Of a stretch of DNA of 64,000 bases, positions 37,301-45,028 are shown in pieces. The notes beneath the pieces are model-generated. The model was not told the origin of the DNA and ran no database searches. It was given only the letters and a program-made list of their open reading frames with translations. Both the position numbers and the translations under genes were made by a program. This DNA comes from Paraburkholderia aspalathi (GTDB lineage Bacteria; Pseudomonadota; Gammaproteobacteria; Burkholderiales; Burkholderiaceae): assembly GCF_900116445.1 (NCBI RefSeq), contig NZ_FPBH01000032.1, forward strand, positions 57,082 through 121,081, read 5' to 3'. Every line of letters starts with the position of its first letter. Position 1 is the stretch's first letter.

Positions 37301-39015
37301 AGCTCGTCGAGCGCGGCGCGGAACACCGGCTCCTGTTCGAGCAATTGCTTGCCCATGCCGGCCCACTGCGAACCGTTGCCGGAAAACACCAGCGCAAGAC
37401 GTGTATCGTCGCCCGGGGTTTCGCCCTGCACGAGCGCCGCTTCTGTCTGATCCGGCACCGGCGTGGCTAGTGCGGCGAGCGCCGCACGCGCTTCGGCCGG
37501 GGTCGACGGAGCGATGACCGCGCGATGCTTGAGCCACTGGCGATGATGCGCCGCGTTCGATGCCAGTGTGCTCCAGGGCGCGCCGTTATCCAGCATCGAC
37601 AGATAGCGTGCCGCCAGCGCCGGCAGTGCGGCTGCGGTGCGAGTCGAGAGGATCAACGGCGACAGGGCCTTTGAGTCGAATTCGGCTCGTACGGTGGTAT
37701 CCGCCACAGGTGCTGCCGGTGCTTTCGGTGCTTCCCGCAGAACGATGTGTGCGTTGGTGCCGCCGAACCCGAACGAATTGACGCCGATCACCAGCGGTTC
37801 CGCACCACTACCGAGCGGTGTCAAACGATCCACGACGCGCAACCGGCCGCCGACAAAATCAATCGCCGGATTCGGCGTTTCGAAGTGCAGCGTCTTCGGC
37901 ACCGCACGGTGCTTCAGGCACAGAATTGCCTTCATCAAACCGGCCATCCCCGAAGCTGTTTCGAGGTGGCCAACGTTGGTCTTCACGGAGCCGATCAACA
38001 AGGGCCGATCGACCGGCCGTCCCGCCGACGCGACTTCGATCAGGGCGCGCGCTTCAATCGGATCGCCGACCGCCGTTCCCGTGCCGTGCGCCTCGACATA
38101 GGCAAGCGAGCGCGGATCGACACCCGCGCGTTCGTAGACCGTGCGTAGCAATGCCGCTTGCGTCGCGGCGCCCGGCACGCTGATACCGCCTTGCGAATAG
38201 CCGTCCGAGTTGACGCCCGAACCGGCGATCACCGCGTGGATCGTGTCGCCGTCGGCCAGCGCACGGTCGAGCGTCTTGAGCATCACCAGCGCGCCGCCTT
38301 CCGAGCGCACGTAACCGTCGCCGGTCGCGTCGAATGCGCGGCAGCGTCCGCGGGGCGACAACATCGACGCTTTCGAGAACGTCACAAAGCCGAACGGATG
38401 CAGCAGAAGATTGACGCCGCCCGCGAGCGCCATCTCGGCGTCGCCCGATTGCAATGCCTGACATGCCTGATGCAAGGCGACCAGCGAAGACGAACACGCC
38501 GTATCGACCGACACGCTCGGCCCGCGCAGATCGAACAGATAGGACAGACGGTTGGACGCGATGCTGAGTGTATTGCCGGTCGCCGAATACGGATCGACCG
38601 CGTTCAGGTCGTCGACGAAACGATTGCCATAGTCCGGACTCGCCACGCCGATGTAGACCGCGCAGTTGCTGCCTTCCATGTCGCGCGGACGCACGCCCGC
38701 ATCCTCGAAGGTTTCCCATGCGAGCTCGAGCAACAGGCGTTGCTGCGGATCCATCTGCTGCGCTTCGCGCGGCGAAATGCCGAAGAAGGCTGCGTCGAAA
38801 CCGGCGACGTCGTCGAGCACGCCGGCCGAGAACGTGTAGCTCTTGCCTGCTTCGCGCTTGGACGGGTGCTGATAGAACTCCGTGCCGAAACGGTCTGCCG
38901 GTACTTGCGTGACCGCGTCTTTTTCATCGCGCAGCAGCGCCCAGAAATCATCGGGGCTCTCGACATGGCCGGGGAAACGGCAGGCCATCCCCACAATTGC
39001 AATCTGTTTGGTCAT
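31342..39015 (-). CDS. wcbR: Type I polyketide synthase, fully reducing, KS-AT-DH-(MT)-ER-KR-ACP
   Basis: A single-module 2557-residue megasynthase. The start at 39015 (MTKQIAIVGMACRFPG) overlaps the upstream stop by 4 bases. KS, residues 1-430: Cys174 in TACSSSL, His310 in HGTGT and His350 in KTNVGH. AT, about 535-850: Ser632 in GHSVGE, and YAFHS near 736, a mostly malonyl-like specificity loop. DH, about 900-1190: His933 in HVVDGGVAFP and Asp1111. A methyltransferase-like region, about 1240-1575, whose SAM motif is degenerate (LELDSPSSD). ER, about 1800-2125: NADPH motif HGAAGGVG at 1946-1953. KR, about 2145-2385: GGTGGLG, Ser2283, Tyr2296. ACP: Ser2459 in DMGMDSL. There is no thioesterase. 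It should make a saturated acyl chain iteratively, probably the lipid of the capsule. Confidence 0.93.
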   Translation of the reverse strand: MTKQIAIVGMACRFPGHVESPDDFWALLRDEKDAVTQVPADRFGTEFYQHPSKREAGKSYTFSAGVLDDVAGFDAAFFGISPREAQQMDPQQRLLLELAWETFEDAGVRPRDMEGSNCAVYIGVASPDYGNRFVDDLNAVDPYSATGNTLSIASNRLSYLFDLRGPSVSVDTACSSSLVALHQACQALQSGDAEMALAGGVNLLLHPFGFVTFSKASMLSPRGRCRAFDATGDGYVRSEGGALVMLKTLDRALADGDTIHAVIAGSGVNSDGYSQGGISVPGAATQAALLRTVYERAGVDPRSLAYVEAHGTGTAVGDPIEARALIEVASAGRPVDRPLLIGSVKTNVGHLETASGMAGLMKAILCLKHRAVPKTLHFETPNPAIDFVGGRLRVVDRLTPLGSGAEPLVIGVNSFGFGGTNAHIVLREAPKAPAAPVADTTVRAEFDSKALSPLILSTRTAAALPALAARYLSMLDNGAPWSTLASNAAHHRQWLKHRAVIAPSTPAEARAALAALATPVPDQTEAALVQGETPGDDTRLALVFSGNGSQWAGMGKQLLEQEPVFRAALDELDALWRADGSASLVEVLREGVSAATLEATEHAQPLLFAIQVGVVRVIEARGVGYDVCLGHSVGEVAAAWASGALTLAQAVHVIKIRSRAQASTRGTGRMAAAGLGEAAMRALMAQLGVDTAVEVAGVNSPHAVTLAGPLGALQVLEAAVKESGRFFQMLDLDYAFHSRQMDPIEPSVLQGLADLVPNAASRSFVSTVTGTELAGNELDAQYWWRNIREPVRFGDAVAQVAQTGVRLFLEVGPHSILRTYVTQTLDDSRITGRSLPTLKRNHDSAQMLHHAIYAMLANGARVDVERFAPTSARVALPSYPWQHERYWLGPTAEAYNLVNRRREHPLLGYRLREHALAWENQLDPAGLPMLADHVVDGGVAFPGAGYVEMALAAARAHFGTQSCAVENLEIRLPVVFQPQHSKLFRFTVDVRTASFTIETRDRMSDEAWSLNVTGRLLASGCALSTEGEADALPATTLTELFAQPAMSGTTLYANTTAIGLSYGPAFQWVRTVHVDANAGVALAEVEVPAVLAQAESGSEPSAYALHPALMDSGFHPLFALLASADQAEVEHAAYVPVQIGRIDYLRGDAIRYVVARIERRSPHSVVASFEFADAHGAIVARLGACRFRRVDLMGRRQHAPARYAYIVEAKPLAADLDARMLPEPAALLEAAAAALAAQEDQPRRQAHLTEMLPLLDVLASAYALNALDAIDVFAQPSLPDCAHPALLARLVQIVVEDGLAQRDGTRLVRDAVACENLPGIDELWRDLLAQSPAHVAELTLLAHCGAALPAVLRGEVSGAQILPPSRSSLVEHFFEASPTWTHVNALTGACLHRAIEGWSESRRLRVLELDSPSSDVLQPLAIHVPVSRCDYTIAGTHEQLSGFDASEHPSVRIANFEFGDAPRLSGIEAGERYDIVVASHVLAAQAEPRALLNALRGWLAPGALVVIAEPRNSRFADIVFDLDADAAHANARRAAWLSPVALTKHLEEVGFEQVTRHTEQGLDLEGAPTLIVAREPHSGATPGNEGEAQTPSAHWSLLYAAETGVDETLAAALRAAGHTTSSNTLKALCHDMSKLAVPAERAHHIVFIAPDHTLSADADGAEVMHVQQQTTLALAQLVRDLTAVAGVIQPQLWIVTRGGAPVATPFTDAATLRPEQAAMWGLGRVLANEHPELSCRLIDVSPACRDAGVQLARELLASDGEEEVLLTAHGRYVPRMLSAASAALRSKSTASVRPQSEGAVLGFASPGSLRNLEWFALPQRELAADEVEIEPVATGLNFRDVMYAMGLLSDEAVENGFAGATIGMELSGRVSRVGRDVQRFAPGDAVLGFAPASFASHVRTKAEAIARKPERLTFEEAATVPTTFFTAYYALSELARLRRGERVLVHGAAGGVGIAAIQLARHLGAEVFATAGSREKREFVRLLGADHVFDSRSLAFADEIRERTRGAGVDIVLNSLAGEAMVRSIDTLRPFGRFLELGKRDFYENSRIGLRPFRNNISYFGIDADQLMNALPDLTSCLFKEVMQLFTRGVLHPLPYRAFPAERVEEAFRHMQQARQIGKILVTYPAGTPSPSRATAGAEALQLDPAAAYLIVGGTGGLGFATARWMMSRGARHLTLASRSGVLVPELTAEAARWREENGTQVHTAACDVTNAAALDALLSDIAARGTPLKGVLHSAMVIDDGLVRNLDDARFAAVLAPKLAGAWNLHRATRAAKLDFFVVYSSATTFLGNPGQSSYVAANSFLEALIAQRRAAGLPGTYMAWGPLDDVGFLARNAETREALQARIGGLSITSAEALAALERAIVDMNAGEAVVRLDWQALSLGMPAARARRYTELHARGSHEPARQGGAQMRDQILGLAFADALQLVEETLQAQIARILHMSPEKIETGRSILDMGMDSLMGMELGMAVEESFQVKLSIMTMAEGATVRSLAQRIVESIQTQDDVAEPNGVAAQVAAVAAQHALDVGAHALADVADALSGQADTATPVPTPAATELV

Positions 39016-40547
39016 TGTTCCGTCATTGGGTGCAACGTGCGCGCCGGTGCCCCGCCCGGCAGGCCTAGTTCGAGTGCTCGAATCAGGGTGAGGCCGAGTT
39101 GTTCGGCGCACAAAGCTTCATTCGTGGCGGGCGCTTCGCCGTAATTGCGCCAGATAAAGTAGTCGCTTCGAACCGGTTCGCGACCGAGTTCGCCAAATAC
39201 GTGGGGCAGCGCGGGCACGTGATCGCCGTAAAAGCACAGCACCGTGTCGCGGCGCCGTGCGCGTAGCGCTGAAAGCAGGCGGCCGAGCATCGCATCGGCG
39301 TTGGCGAGGTGGCGCAGATAGGCGGTCAGATCGCGCCAGCGCGCATCGTCGCCGAGCGTGTGGAAGGCTGCGCCCTCGCCTGCGTGTACCGGTTCGAGAT
39401 GCAGCGGCCCGTGGTTTTCCATCGTCATCACGAAGATGAACGCAGGCTTGTCGCGCGGTTCGTCGAGCGTGCTGAGAATCGATTCGGCAACCGCCATATC
39501 ACCGACGTACGGGCCGGCACGCGGCGCATCCTTGAACGATGCGATGTCCAGAAAGCGGTCGATCTGGAGATGTCTGAAGGCTCGTTCGCGGCCGAAAAAA
39601 TCCGCGTAGTACGGGTGAATCGCCCTGGTTTGATAGCCGCCACGCTTGAACCACGAGGCGAGCGATGCGCACGCACTGCGCACGAATGCGTACGGATAGA
39701 AACGCGCATAGCCGAGTTGCGCGCCTTCGACACCGGTCAGGACCGCGAACTCCGTGCGCATTGTGTTGGCGCCCCACGCAGGGACCGTCAACTCACCGTA
39801 CTGGACCGACTCGCGGCGTGCGGTGTCGAAGTGATGCAGGATGGCTGGTGCGATCGATTCAGTGAGGCGGCGCGCGTCGAAGAACGACTCGCTCTGGATC
39901 AGGATCACGTCGGGCGTCGACCGAGGCGCGCCCGTGGCAAATGGACCCGTGGCCAGCGCGTCGCGTAAATGGCGTGGCGTGGCCGGCTTCATGCCGTTCA
40001 GCAGATAGGCGATGAAAACGGCGAAGAAACCGTGACGCTTCTGGTCGTCGGACGGATTCAATGTGAGGGGCAAGCGTGCGGAGAGCAGATAGGCCGCGGC
40101 GAGGCAGACGGCAGCAGCGATCACAATTGCACCGAACGGCCTGTTGCCCATTGGCGTGTCTGCTACGAAACCACCGATCACCACTGCGATGCCAACGATG
40201 ATCGCTGCCACCGTCCCTGCGCTGAGAAACGGCAAGTACAAACGCGGATGCGCAAACAGCTGACTGAAGAGACTGAGATCGGTAAAGACAAACGGCTCGC
40301 GCAGGGACGCATATTTTGCGTTGCTCACGCCGGCAAGCAATGCGACTAGCGCGATTGCGACAAACGCGGAAAACCTCACGCGCCCTGTGATCAGCAACAG
40401 GCACAGGCAAATAAAAACAATTGCGACGACATGCAAAGCAAAGGCGATCGGCGAGCGGCGCAGCGACGCGCGCGGCACCGCGATCGCTTCGGGCAGAAAC
40501 GCGAGACCGGCGGCCGCCGCAAAGCTGAGCACGAGCGTCGTATCCAC
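39012..40547 (-). CDS. wcbQ: Sulfatase-fold membrane transferase (LTA synthase/phosphoethanolamine transferase-like)
   Basis: A 511-residue inner-membrane protein. The GTG start at 40547 has a GAGGAG Shine-Dalgarno and directly abuts the SDR stop. Five hydrophobic segments occupy about residues 1-160. The periplasmic domain is a sulfatase/phosphoglycerol-transferase fold: DVILIQSESFFDARR near 200, a nucleophile-like Thr/Asn region in VPAWGANTMRTEFAVLTG, HPYYADFFGRERAF, FVMTMENHGPL and FYGDHVPALPHVF. The family transfers phosphoglycerol or phosphoethanolamine, so a headgroup or linker transfer to the capsule lipid is likely. It is coupled to the PKS gene by a 4-base overlap. The symbol is by analogy with the B. 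pseudomallei capsule locus. Confidence 0.82.
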   Translation of the reverse strand: MDTTLVLSFAAAAGLAFLPEAIAVPRASLRRSPIAFALHVVAIVFICLCLLLITGRVRFSAFVAIALVALLAGVSNAKYASLREPFVFTDLSLFSQLFAHPRLYLPFLSAGTVAAIIVGIAVVIGGFVADTPMGNRPFGAIVIAAAVCLAAAYLLSARLPLTLNPSDDQKRHGFFAVFIAYLLNGMKPATPRHLRDALATGPFATGAPRSTPDVILIQSESFFDARRLTESIAPAILHHFDTARRESVQYGELTVPAWGANTMRTEFAVLTGVEGAQLGYARFYPYAFVRSACASLASWFKRGGYQTRAIHPYYADFFGRERAFRHLQIDRFLDIASFKDAPRAGPYVGDMAVAESILSTLDEPRDKPAFIFVMTMENHGPLHLEPVHAGEGAAFHTLGDDARWRDLTAYLRHLANADAMLGRLLSALRARRRDTVLCFYGDHVPALPHVFGELGREPVRSDYFIWRNYGEAPATNEALCAEQLGLTLIRALELGLPGGAPARTLHPMTEQ

Positions 40548-41336
40548 TCAGCGCTCCTCACGTGGTAAATAGGACAACCCACCCAGAATCGCATCGGCCA
40601 TTACCGCGGGCAGCAATGGCAAAAGGCGCATGCCGAACGCGAGCAGACCGGGGAAAGCGATTTCGGCGCGCCCTGCTTTCAGTTTGTGCTGGATATGCTG
40701 GGCGGCTTTGTCGGCCGACCAGAGGAACCGCTTGTCGCCAGGGAAGACGTCGCTCATTGCCGTCTTTACGAAGCCGGGCAAGACGATCGACATGCGGACA
40801 CCGTCACGCGACAGGATCGGGCGGACTGAATCACCGTAGGCTTTGATTGCTGCCTTGCTGGCGCAGTAGGCCGGTGAGATTGCCATGCCGCGCAATGCGG
40901 CAAGCGAGCTGATCAGCGCGATCTGGCCGCCACGGCGCGGGCGCATGCGGGCGATGACCGGCAGGACCGCGTGCATCACGCCGTAGAAGTTAGTGTCGAC
41001 GATAGCGGCCGTGCGTTCGAGTTCTTCCCAGTCATGCACGGAAGCGAGCGTGCTGGCCGCGCCGGCGTTGGCGATTAGCAGGTCGATGGGGTGAGCGTCG
41101 TCGAATTGGTGCAGCCAGGCTTGCATGGCGGCGGAGTCGCGGACGTCGATCAGGCCGGTTTCCACTCTTGCGCCATTTGCGCGGCAGGCGCCGGCCGATT
41201 CTTCGAGTCTTTTCTCGTCACGGCCAATGAGACCGAGAACGACGCCTGGCGCCGCATATGCCTGAGCGAGCGCGCGGCCGAGCCCTGCGCTCGCGCCGGT
41301 GATCACGATGTGGCGAACAGGCAGGTCAAGCATCAT
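40548..41336 (-). CDS. wcbP: Short-chain dehydrogenase/reductase of the capsule locus
   Basis: A 262-residue classical SDR. I chose the ATG at 41336 (MMLDLPVRHIVITGASAGLG), with GGAG 8 bases before it. It overlaps the KpsS stop. The cofactor motif GASAGLG is at about residues 15-21, NAGAAS follows near 88, SSLAALRG holds the catalytic Ser, and YCASKAA the Tyr and Lys. The C terminus (FPGLLAFGMRLLPLLPAVMADAILGGL) is hydrophobic, as in ketosphinganine- and acyl-ketone-reducing SDRs that sit at membranes. In this operon it could reduce the ketone made by the oxoamine synthase. That assignment is inference from gene company. Confidence 0.85.
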   Translation of the reverse strand: MMLDLPVRHIVITGASAGLGRALAQAYAAPGVVLGLIGRDEKRLEESAGACRANGARVETGLIDVRDSAAMQAWLHQFDDAHPIDLLIANAGAASTLASVHDWEELERTAAIVDTNFYGVMHAVLPVIARMRPRRGGQIALISSLAALRGMAISPAYCASKAAIKAYGDSVRPILSRDGVRMSIVLPGFVKTAMSDVFPGDKRFLWSADKAAQHIQHKLKAGRAEIAFPGLLAFGMRLLPLLPAVMADAILGGLSYLPREER

Positions 41337-42535
41337 GCGCAAGGCTCCAGCCGATCAATCACACCCGTAACTGCCATGGCTATACCACTTCGCGTATAGA
41401 AATCACCATTAATCTGAGTCTGATCAATTACATAGTTCAGGAAAGTCTGGTAGACCTCCCGGTCCGGCGAGGATGCGCTACACCAGAAATCGTCAAGTGT
41501 GCCTTGCCAAGTCATTCCCGGCATGTCATAGACTGCCGTACCCAAAGCGATCAATGCCCGGCCATGGTGAAGTGCCGAAAGCCCGACGGTACTATTGATC
41601 ACGGCTACACCTCGGGCATAGCTCAACAAGGTTGGTAAATGACCACCCTTGATAAAATAAACGCGGTTATCAACGCCTAGATCGCGTGCAAGATCCAACA
41701 GATTCCGTCGATGATCGATCAGTCCCGTATCGAGAGGGTGACTCTTGAATACCAGCGACGCGTCTTGCGGCGCATTCAATGCGAAGGATCTCAGAATCGC
41801 TTGAGCGAAGTCGCTGATGCCGCCGAAAGGCGAATGGTGCACCACCTGCGCGTCGGAATTCAATTGAAGCGGGACTAGGTAATAGTCGTTCCCGCCGCCT
41901 AACAACCTCGCGGTAACCTCAGCAGCATATCGCTCGCGTTTCTTTGTCAGTGCAAGGCCAATCGCCAAGCCAGCGTATTCCACTGCGCCGTTACGCGGAC
42001 GGTGACTGACGTAGTGTGGAAAACGGCGCGCGTAAAGAGTGTTTGCCAGTCGATAGCGAATGTCGTGGTAGGCACGCTCACGCAAATTGTATCCAGTGTG
42101 CCGACTCTCTGGAACCGGAGGGATAATGTGACGATGCTCTTTCAGCCAATCTGCATCACAACGCAGTTGGGAACGCCCGTTGACACCGAAACGCTCCAGA
42201 GTGATCCAATTCGGCCGAACGTATCCTTCCTCGAAAACGTGCACGCGAGCGCCGTGCGAGGCAGCGATCGAATGAATTGGCATATGGACCGGACGGCAAT
42301 CACCGAAGAGCACGATATCGGTTGCACCGCTTTGCGTGAGAAGCTGTGAATACCACGACTCAAGTTCTTCCGCGGTTCCTGCGTAGTTATACTGGTCGCG
42401 CAATCCAGAGTAGACCAAATCTCCGCCGCAAAAATTTACCTTCTGAACCACGTGCCCGCGCGTCTGCAAAGCCCGAGCTAGTTCTGGGAAGAAGAACGAT
42501 GCGGTGCCTTGGAGCAATATAAAGGATGATGACAT
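41333..42535 (-). CDS. kpsS: Capsule polysaccharide biosynthesis/export protein KpsS-like (Kdo transferase family)
   Basis: A 400-residue protein of the capsule polysaccharide biosynthesis (Capsule_synth) family, the KpsS type (WcbO in B. pseudomallei). KpsS starts the beta-Kdo linker on the lipid acceptor. The ATG at 42535 gives MSSSFILLQGTASFFFPELARAL, a good family start. Recognisable segments are VNFCGGDLVY, DIVLFGDCRPVH, VFEEGYVRPNWITLE, QLNSDAQVVHHSPF, LVFKSHPLDTGLIDH and VINSTVGLSALHHGRALIALG. This gene is clearly AT-richer than the SDR that follows it (one line at 41401-41460 is 40 % GC, against 65 % at 41281-41340). It works with KpsC, encoded at 50654-52612. Confidence 0.88.
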   Translation of the reverse strand: MSSSFILLQGTASFFFPELARALQTRGHVVQKVNFCGGDLVYSGLRDQYNYAGTAEELESWYSQLLTQSGATDIVLFGDCRPVHMPIHSIAASHGARVHVFEEGYVRPNWITLERFGVNGRSQLRCDADWLKEHRHIIPPVPESRHTGYNLRERAYHDIRYRLANTLYARRFPHYVSHRPRNGAVEYAGLAIGLALTKKRERYAAEVTARLLGGGNDYYLVPLQLNSDAQVVHHSPFGGISDFAQAILRSFALNAPQDASLVFKSHPLDTGLIDHRRNLLDLARDLGVDNRVYFIKGGHLPTLLSYARGVAVINSTVGLSALHHGRALIALGTAVYDMPGMTWQGTLDDFWCSASSPDREVYQTFLNYVIDQTQINGDFYTRSGIAMAVTGVIDRLEPCA

Positions 42536-42597
42536 AGGCGCGTTGCGAAGGTAAATCGAAACAAAAAGCAAAGCACACCTTATGAGGTGCACTGAAT

Positions 42598-43647
42598 CTA
42601 TAAATATGAGTTCAATTTCTGCATATATCGGTACTTCATATCCTCCAACCGCTCAGAATAGAAGGATCGATCTAGTGACGCGCGCGCGTCCGCTTCGCGT
42701 ATCAGTCGCCACGGCTGATCGAGAGCGTCTGCCAAAGAAAACAACGGCAGGTGAAGGTCGTCGCAGATAGTCACGATTTTCAATTGCCACGGTATCCGTG
42801 GTGTCTCGATGTATGCGACAGGTCTTCCTAGCGCTGCCCCAAAAATTAGCGGGTGATAACGCCCAACCGACAGCACAAGGCGACTTTTTGCCAAAACAGC
42901 TTTGGTGGCTTGCGGATTCCACCAACACTCGCACATCTGCGCAATCCGTTCGCTTGACGCATACGCCCTCATTTCGCGCGCATCTTCCGGAGAAAAAGGC
43001 AAAAACAGGCATTGAAATCCCAAGCTTTCAAGCTTGCGCGCAAGCAGTTCAATGCGCCCACCGTCGGGTGCGAACTCTGCGCCGTTTTCTTCCCGCACAA
43101 CGATCGTGACTGTGTTTTCCGCGACATTCCAATCTTCCGGAACATCACCGGTTGGTAAATCCCAAGCCCAATCGGCTCCTAGATGTGCTTTGCTCGACAT
43201 CATCGAGTAGCGCTCAAAACTCCACCGAGTTCGGAAGCTCACAAACGCCAGATGGCGGGTCAGCAATTCCGCTCGTGATCGATCACGCAAATACGCGTCT
43301 CCAGCTGCTGAAGGAAAATCAACACCTGCGATCAAAACCGGCACATTGCCGAGGATTGCATGAAGTAACTGCGCGCCATTAAAGCTGAAACTTAATCCTC
43401 CACCTCCAATATGCAAAGCCGCTGCGCGATCGGGCTCTACCGGCCCAACATCAAGTTGATGCACGCTTTCGCAGCAATGATATGGGTACCAGTTCCAAAA
43501 GCCATCATGAGCCCCGTGCTTGTCTAGCGACAGCTTGACCGGAAACTTAGGCGAAAGGAACCGGTAGAGCTGCTGCAGCATCGCTTCGTCACCGGTATTC
43601 CCTCTACCCCAAAAACCGGAAACGACAATGGATTTTGTGGGTGTCAT
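42598..43647 (-). CDS. Polysaccharide pyruvyl transferase-family protein
   Basis: A 349-residue protein of the polysaccharide pyruvyl transferase family (CsaB/WcaK-like), which adds a pyruvate ketal from phosphoenolpyruvate to sugar units. The N-terminal motif is VVSGFWGRGNTGDEAMLQQL, followed by LHIGGGGLSFSFNG and the C-terminal SRLVLSVGRYHPLIFGAALGRPVAYIE. It overlaps the glycosyltransferase stop by one base (TAATG). Base composition is low-GC like its neighbours. It predicts an acidic, pyruvylated capsule. Which sugar is modified cannot be read from sequence. Confidence 0.85.
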   Translation of the reverse strand: MTPTKSIVVSGFWGRGNTGDEAMLQQLYRFLSPKFPVKLSLDKHGAHDGFWNWYPYHCCESVHQLDVGPVEPDRAAALHIGGGGLSFSFNGAQLLHAILGNVPVLIAGVDFPSAAGDAYLRDRSRAELLTRHLAFVSFRTRWSFERYSMMSSKAHLGADWAWDLPTGDVPEDWNVAENTVTIVVREENGAEFAPDGGRIELLARKLESLGFQCLFLPFSPEDAREMRAYASSERIAQMCECWWNPQATKAVLAKSRLVLSVGRYHPLIFGAALGRPVAYIETPRIPWQLKIVTICDDLHLPLFSLADALDQPWRLIREADARASLDRSFYSERLEDMKYRYMQKLNSYL

Positions 43648-44957
43648 TAGTATCCAAGCGCTCGACGATAGACGCCGGCATTGCTCTCAGTATCATAGGT
43701 AGTCGCGTCACATTTGTGCCCTCCTGACGCGACGGCTGAGACAACTTGAGATAGTTCCAGAAAATTTCCGACCTCGAACAGAGATATGCGGTCAGGGTGA
43801 TAGCGCTCAATTTGCATAAAGGCCCTAGTTCGAGATGCCACGACAGGTTTGCCCATTTCGAGCGCGATGGACATTGGCCCGGAAGAAGACTGACCAACTT
43901 CCATGTACGGCAACAATGCGATGTCGCTGATATGCATTGCCTTGGGAAAGTCCTCGTCTTTCAAGGCGCCCATGAAATGGACGCGCGAAGAAAGATCCGC
44001 GGGATGCTTAGACGTGCTCAATCGCTCGTAATCGCTTGCACCGAGTGTCAAGTTCAGCTTTGCATCCTCCTCACCTTCAATGTCAAGCCACTTTCGCCCC
44101 GGCTCGATCTGGTCCACCAGATCAGATAGATAGCTGTCTAGCGCAACGCCTTTTTTAATCTCGTTCGGGTGTAAGCCGCCGAATATGGCCAAATGAAAAT
44201 TAGGAGGTAACAGCCGAAGAGCTCGCAGCGCTACGTCGATGCCCTTGTACTTGCTGACAAAGCCGAAGCAGCCAAGCACAATCGCATCGTCTGGAAGCTT
44301 GCCAAGCCGTGGAAAATCACTTCGACGCGCCGTGCGCTTGACTTCGTCGACGACTCGCTGGGGATAAAAAGCCAAGGGATGGTCAAACACCTTGTCGATC
44401 TGATGCACGTACTTCAACATCCGCATGTCGCGGCGCGTATGAACGATCACCGACGCCTTGCTCGCCTTGAGTCTTTTGTACAGCTCCGTTGATAGCAAAT
44501 TGTTGCCAACATGAGCACGCCAGACACCGACGGCTTTACCGAAACGAAATTTCAAGGCCGAGCCTGCAATGTCCTGCCAGGGAAATGGCAAGGACTGAAG
44601 GATGGTATGGAAAGTCACGCACAATCGCGGTGAAGCTTTGACGATTTTCTCAAATCGACGAAAGATCGCCTTTTTGGTACGCCCTAGCGTACCGTGCTCT
44701 AGTTGGATATTGACAACATCGAAATCACGAAGCTCTTCGCAGATCCTGCTAATTTCTATATCGGCGAGCTTCTGAACCGACTTAGCCTCGCTGCGAAAGA
44801 AAAACTGATCAAGATCAAAAACTGTGACATCAAAATAATCGTCAAGCTGTGGCACCAACGCCTTTGTGTAGCCAGCAATCCCACACAGTTCGTCGAAAGT
44901 GCTAATGATCGCCAACCTAGGCTTCCCGTTAGTGTTGAACTTAGAGGTCATTTTCAT
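43647..44957 (-). CDS. Glycosyltransferase (GT4-like)
   Basis: A 436-residue GT-B-fold glycosyltransferase. The N terminus PRLAIISTFDELCGIAGYTKALVPQL is the acceptor half. The donor half contains VLGCFGFVSKYKGIDVALRALRLL, RVHFMGALKDEDFPKAMHISDIALLPY and SSSGPMSIALEMGKPVVAS, the last in place of the usual EGxPxxxxE region. It lies 71 bases after kpsE and one base overlaps the pyruvyl transferase. Composition is among the lowest in the window (line 44761-44820 is 47 % GC). It probably adds a sugar of the capsule repeat. The donor is unknown. Confidence 0.85.
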   Translation of the reverse strand: MKMTSKFNTNGKPRLAIISTFDELCGIAGYTKALVPQLDDYFDVTVFDLDQFFFRSEAKSVQKLADIEISRICEELRDFDVVNIQLEHGTLGRTKKAIFRRFEKIVKASPRLCVTFHTILQSLPFPWQDIAGSALKFRFGKAVGVWRAHVGNNLLSTELYKRLKASKASVIVHTRRDMRMLKYVHQIDKVFDHPLAFYPQRVVDEVKRTARRSDFPRLGKLPDDAIVLGCFGFVSKYKGIDVALRALRLLPPNFHLAIFGGLHPNEIKKGVALDSYLSDLVDQIEPGRKWLDIEGEEDAKLNLTLGASDYERLSTSKHPADLSSRVHFMGALKDEDFPKAMHISDIALLPYMEVGQSSSGPMSIALEMGKPVVASRTRAFMQIERYHPDRISLFEVGNFLELSQVVSAVASGGHKCDATTYDTESNAGVYRRALGY

Positions 44958-45028
44958 TCTTGAAATAGTAAATTGACAGCGCGCTCCAAATCGAGTGGCT
45001 GCTTCCTGCTTTCAAATTGAATCAATAT

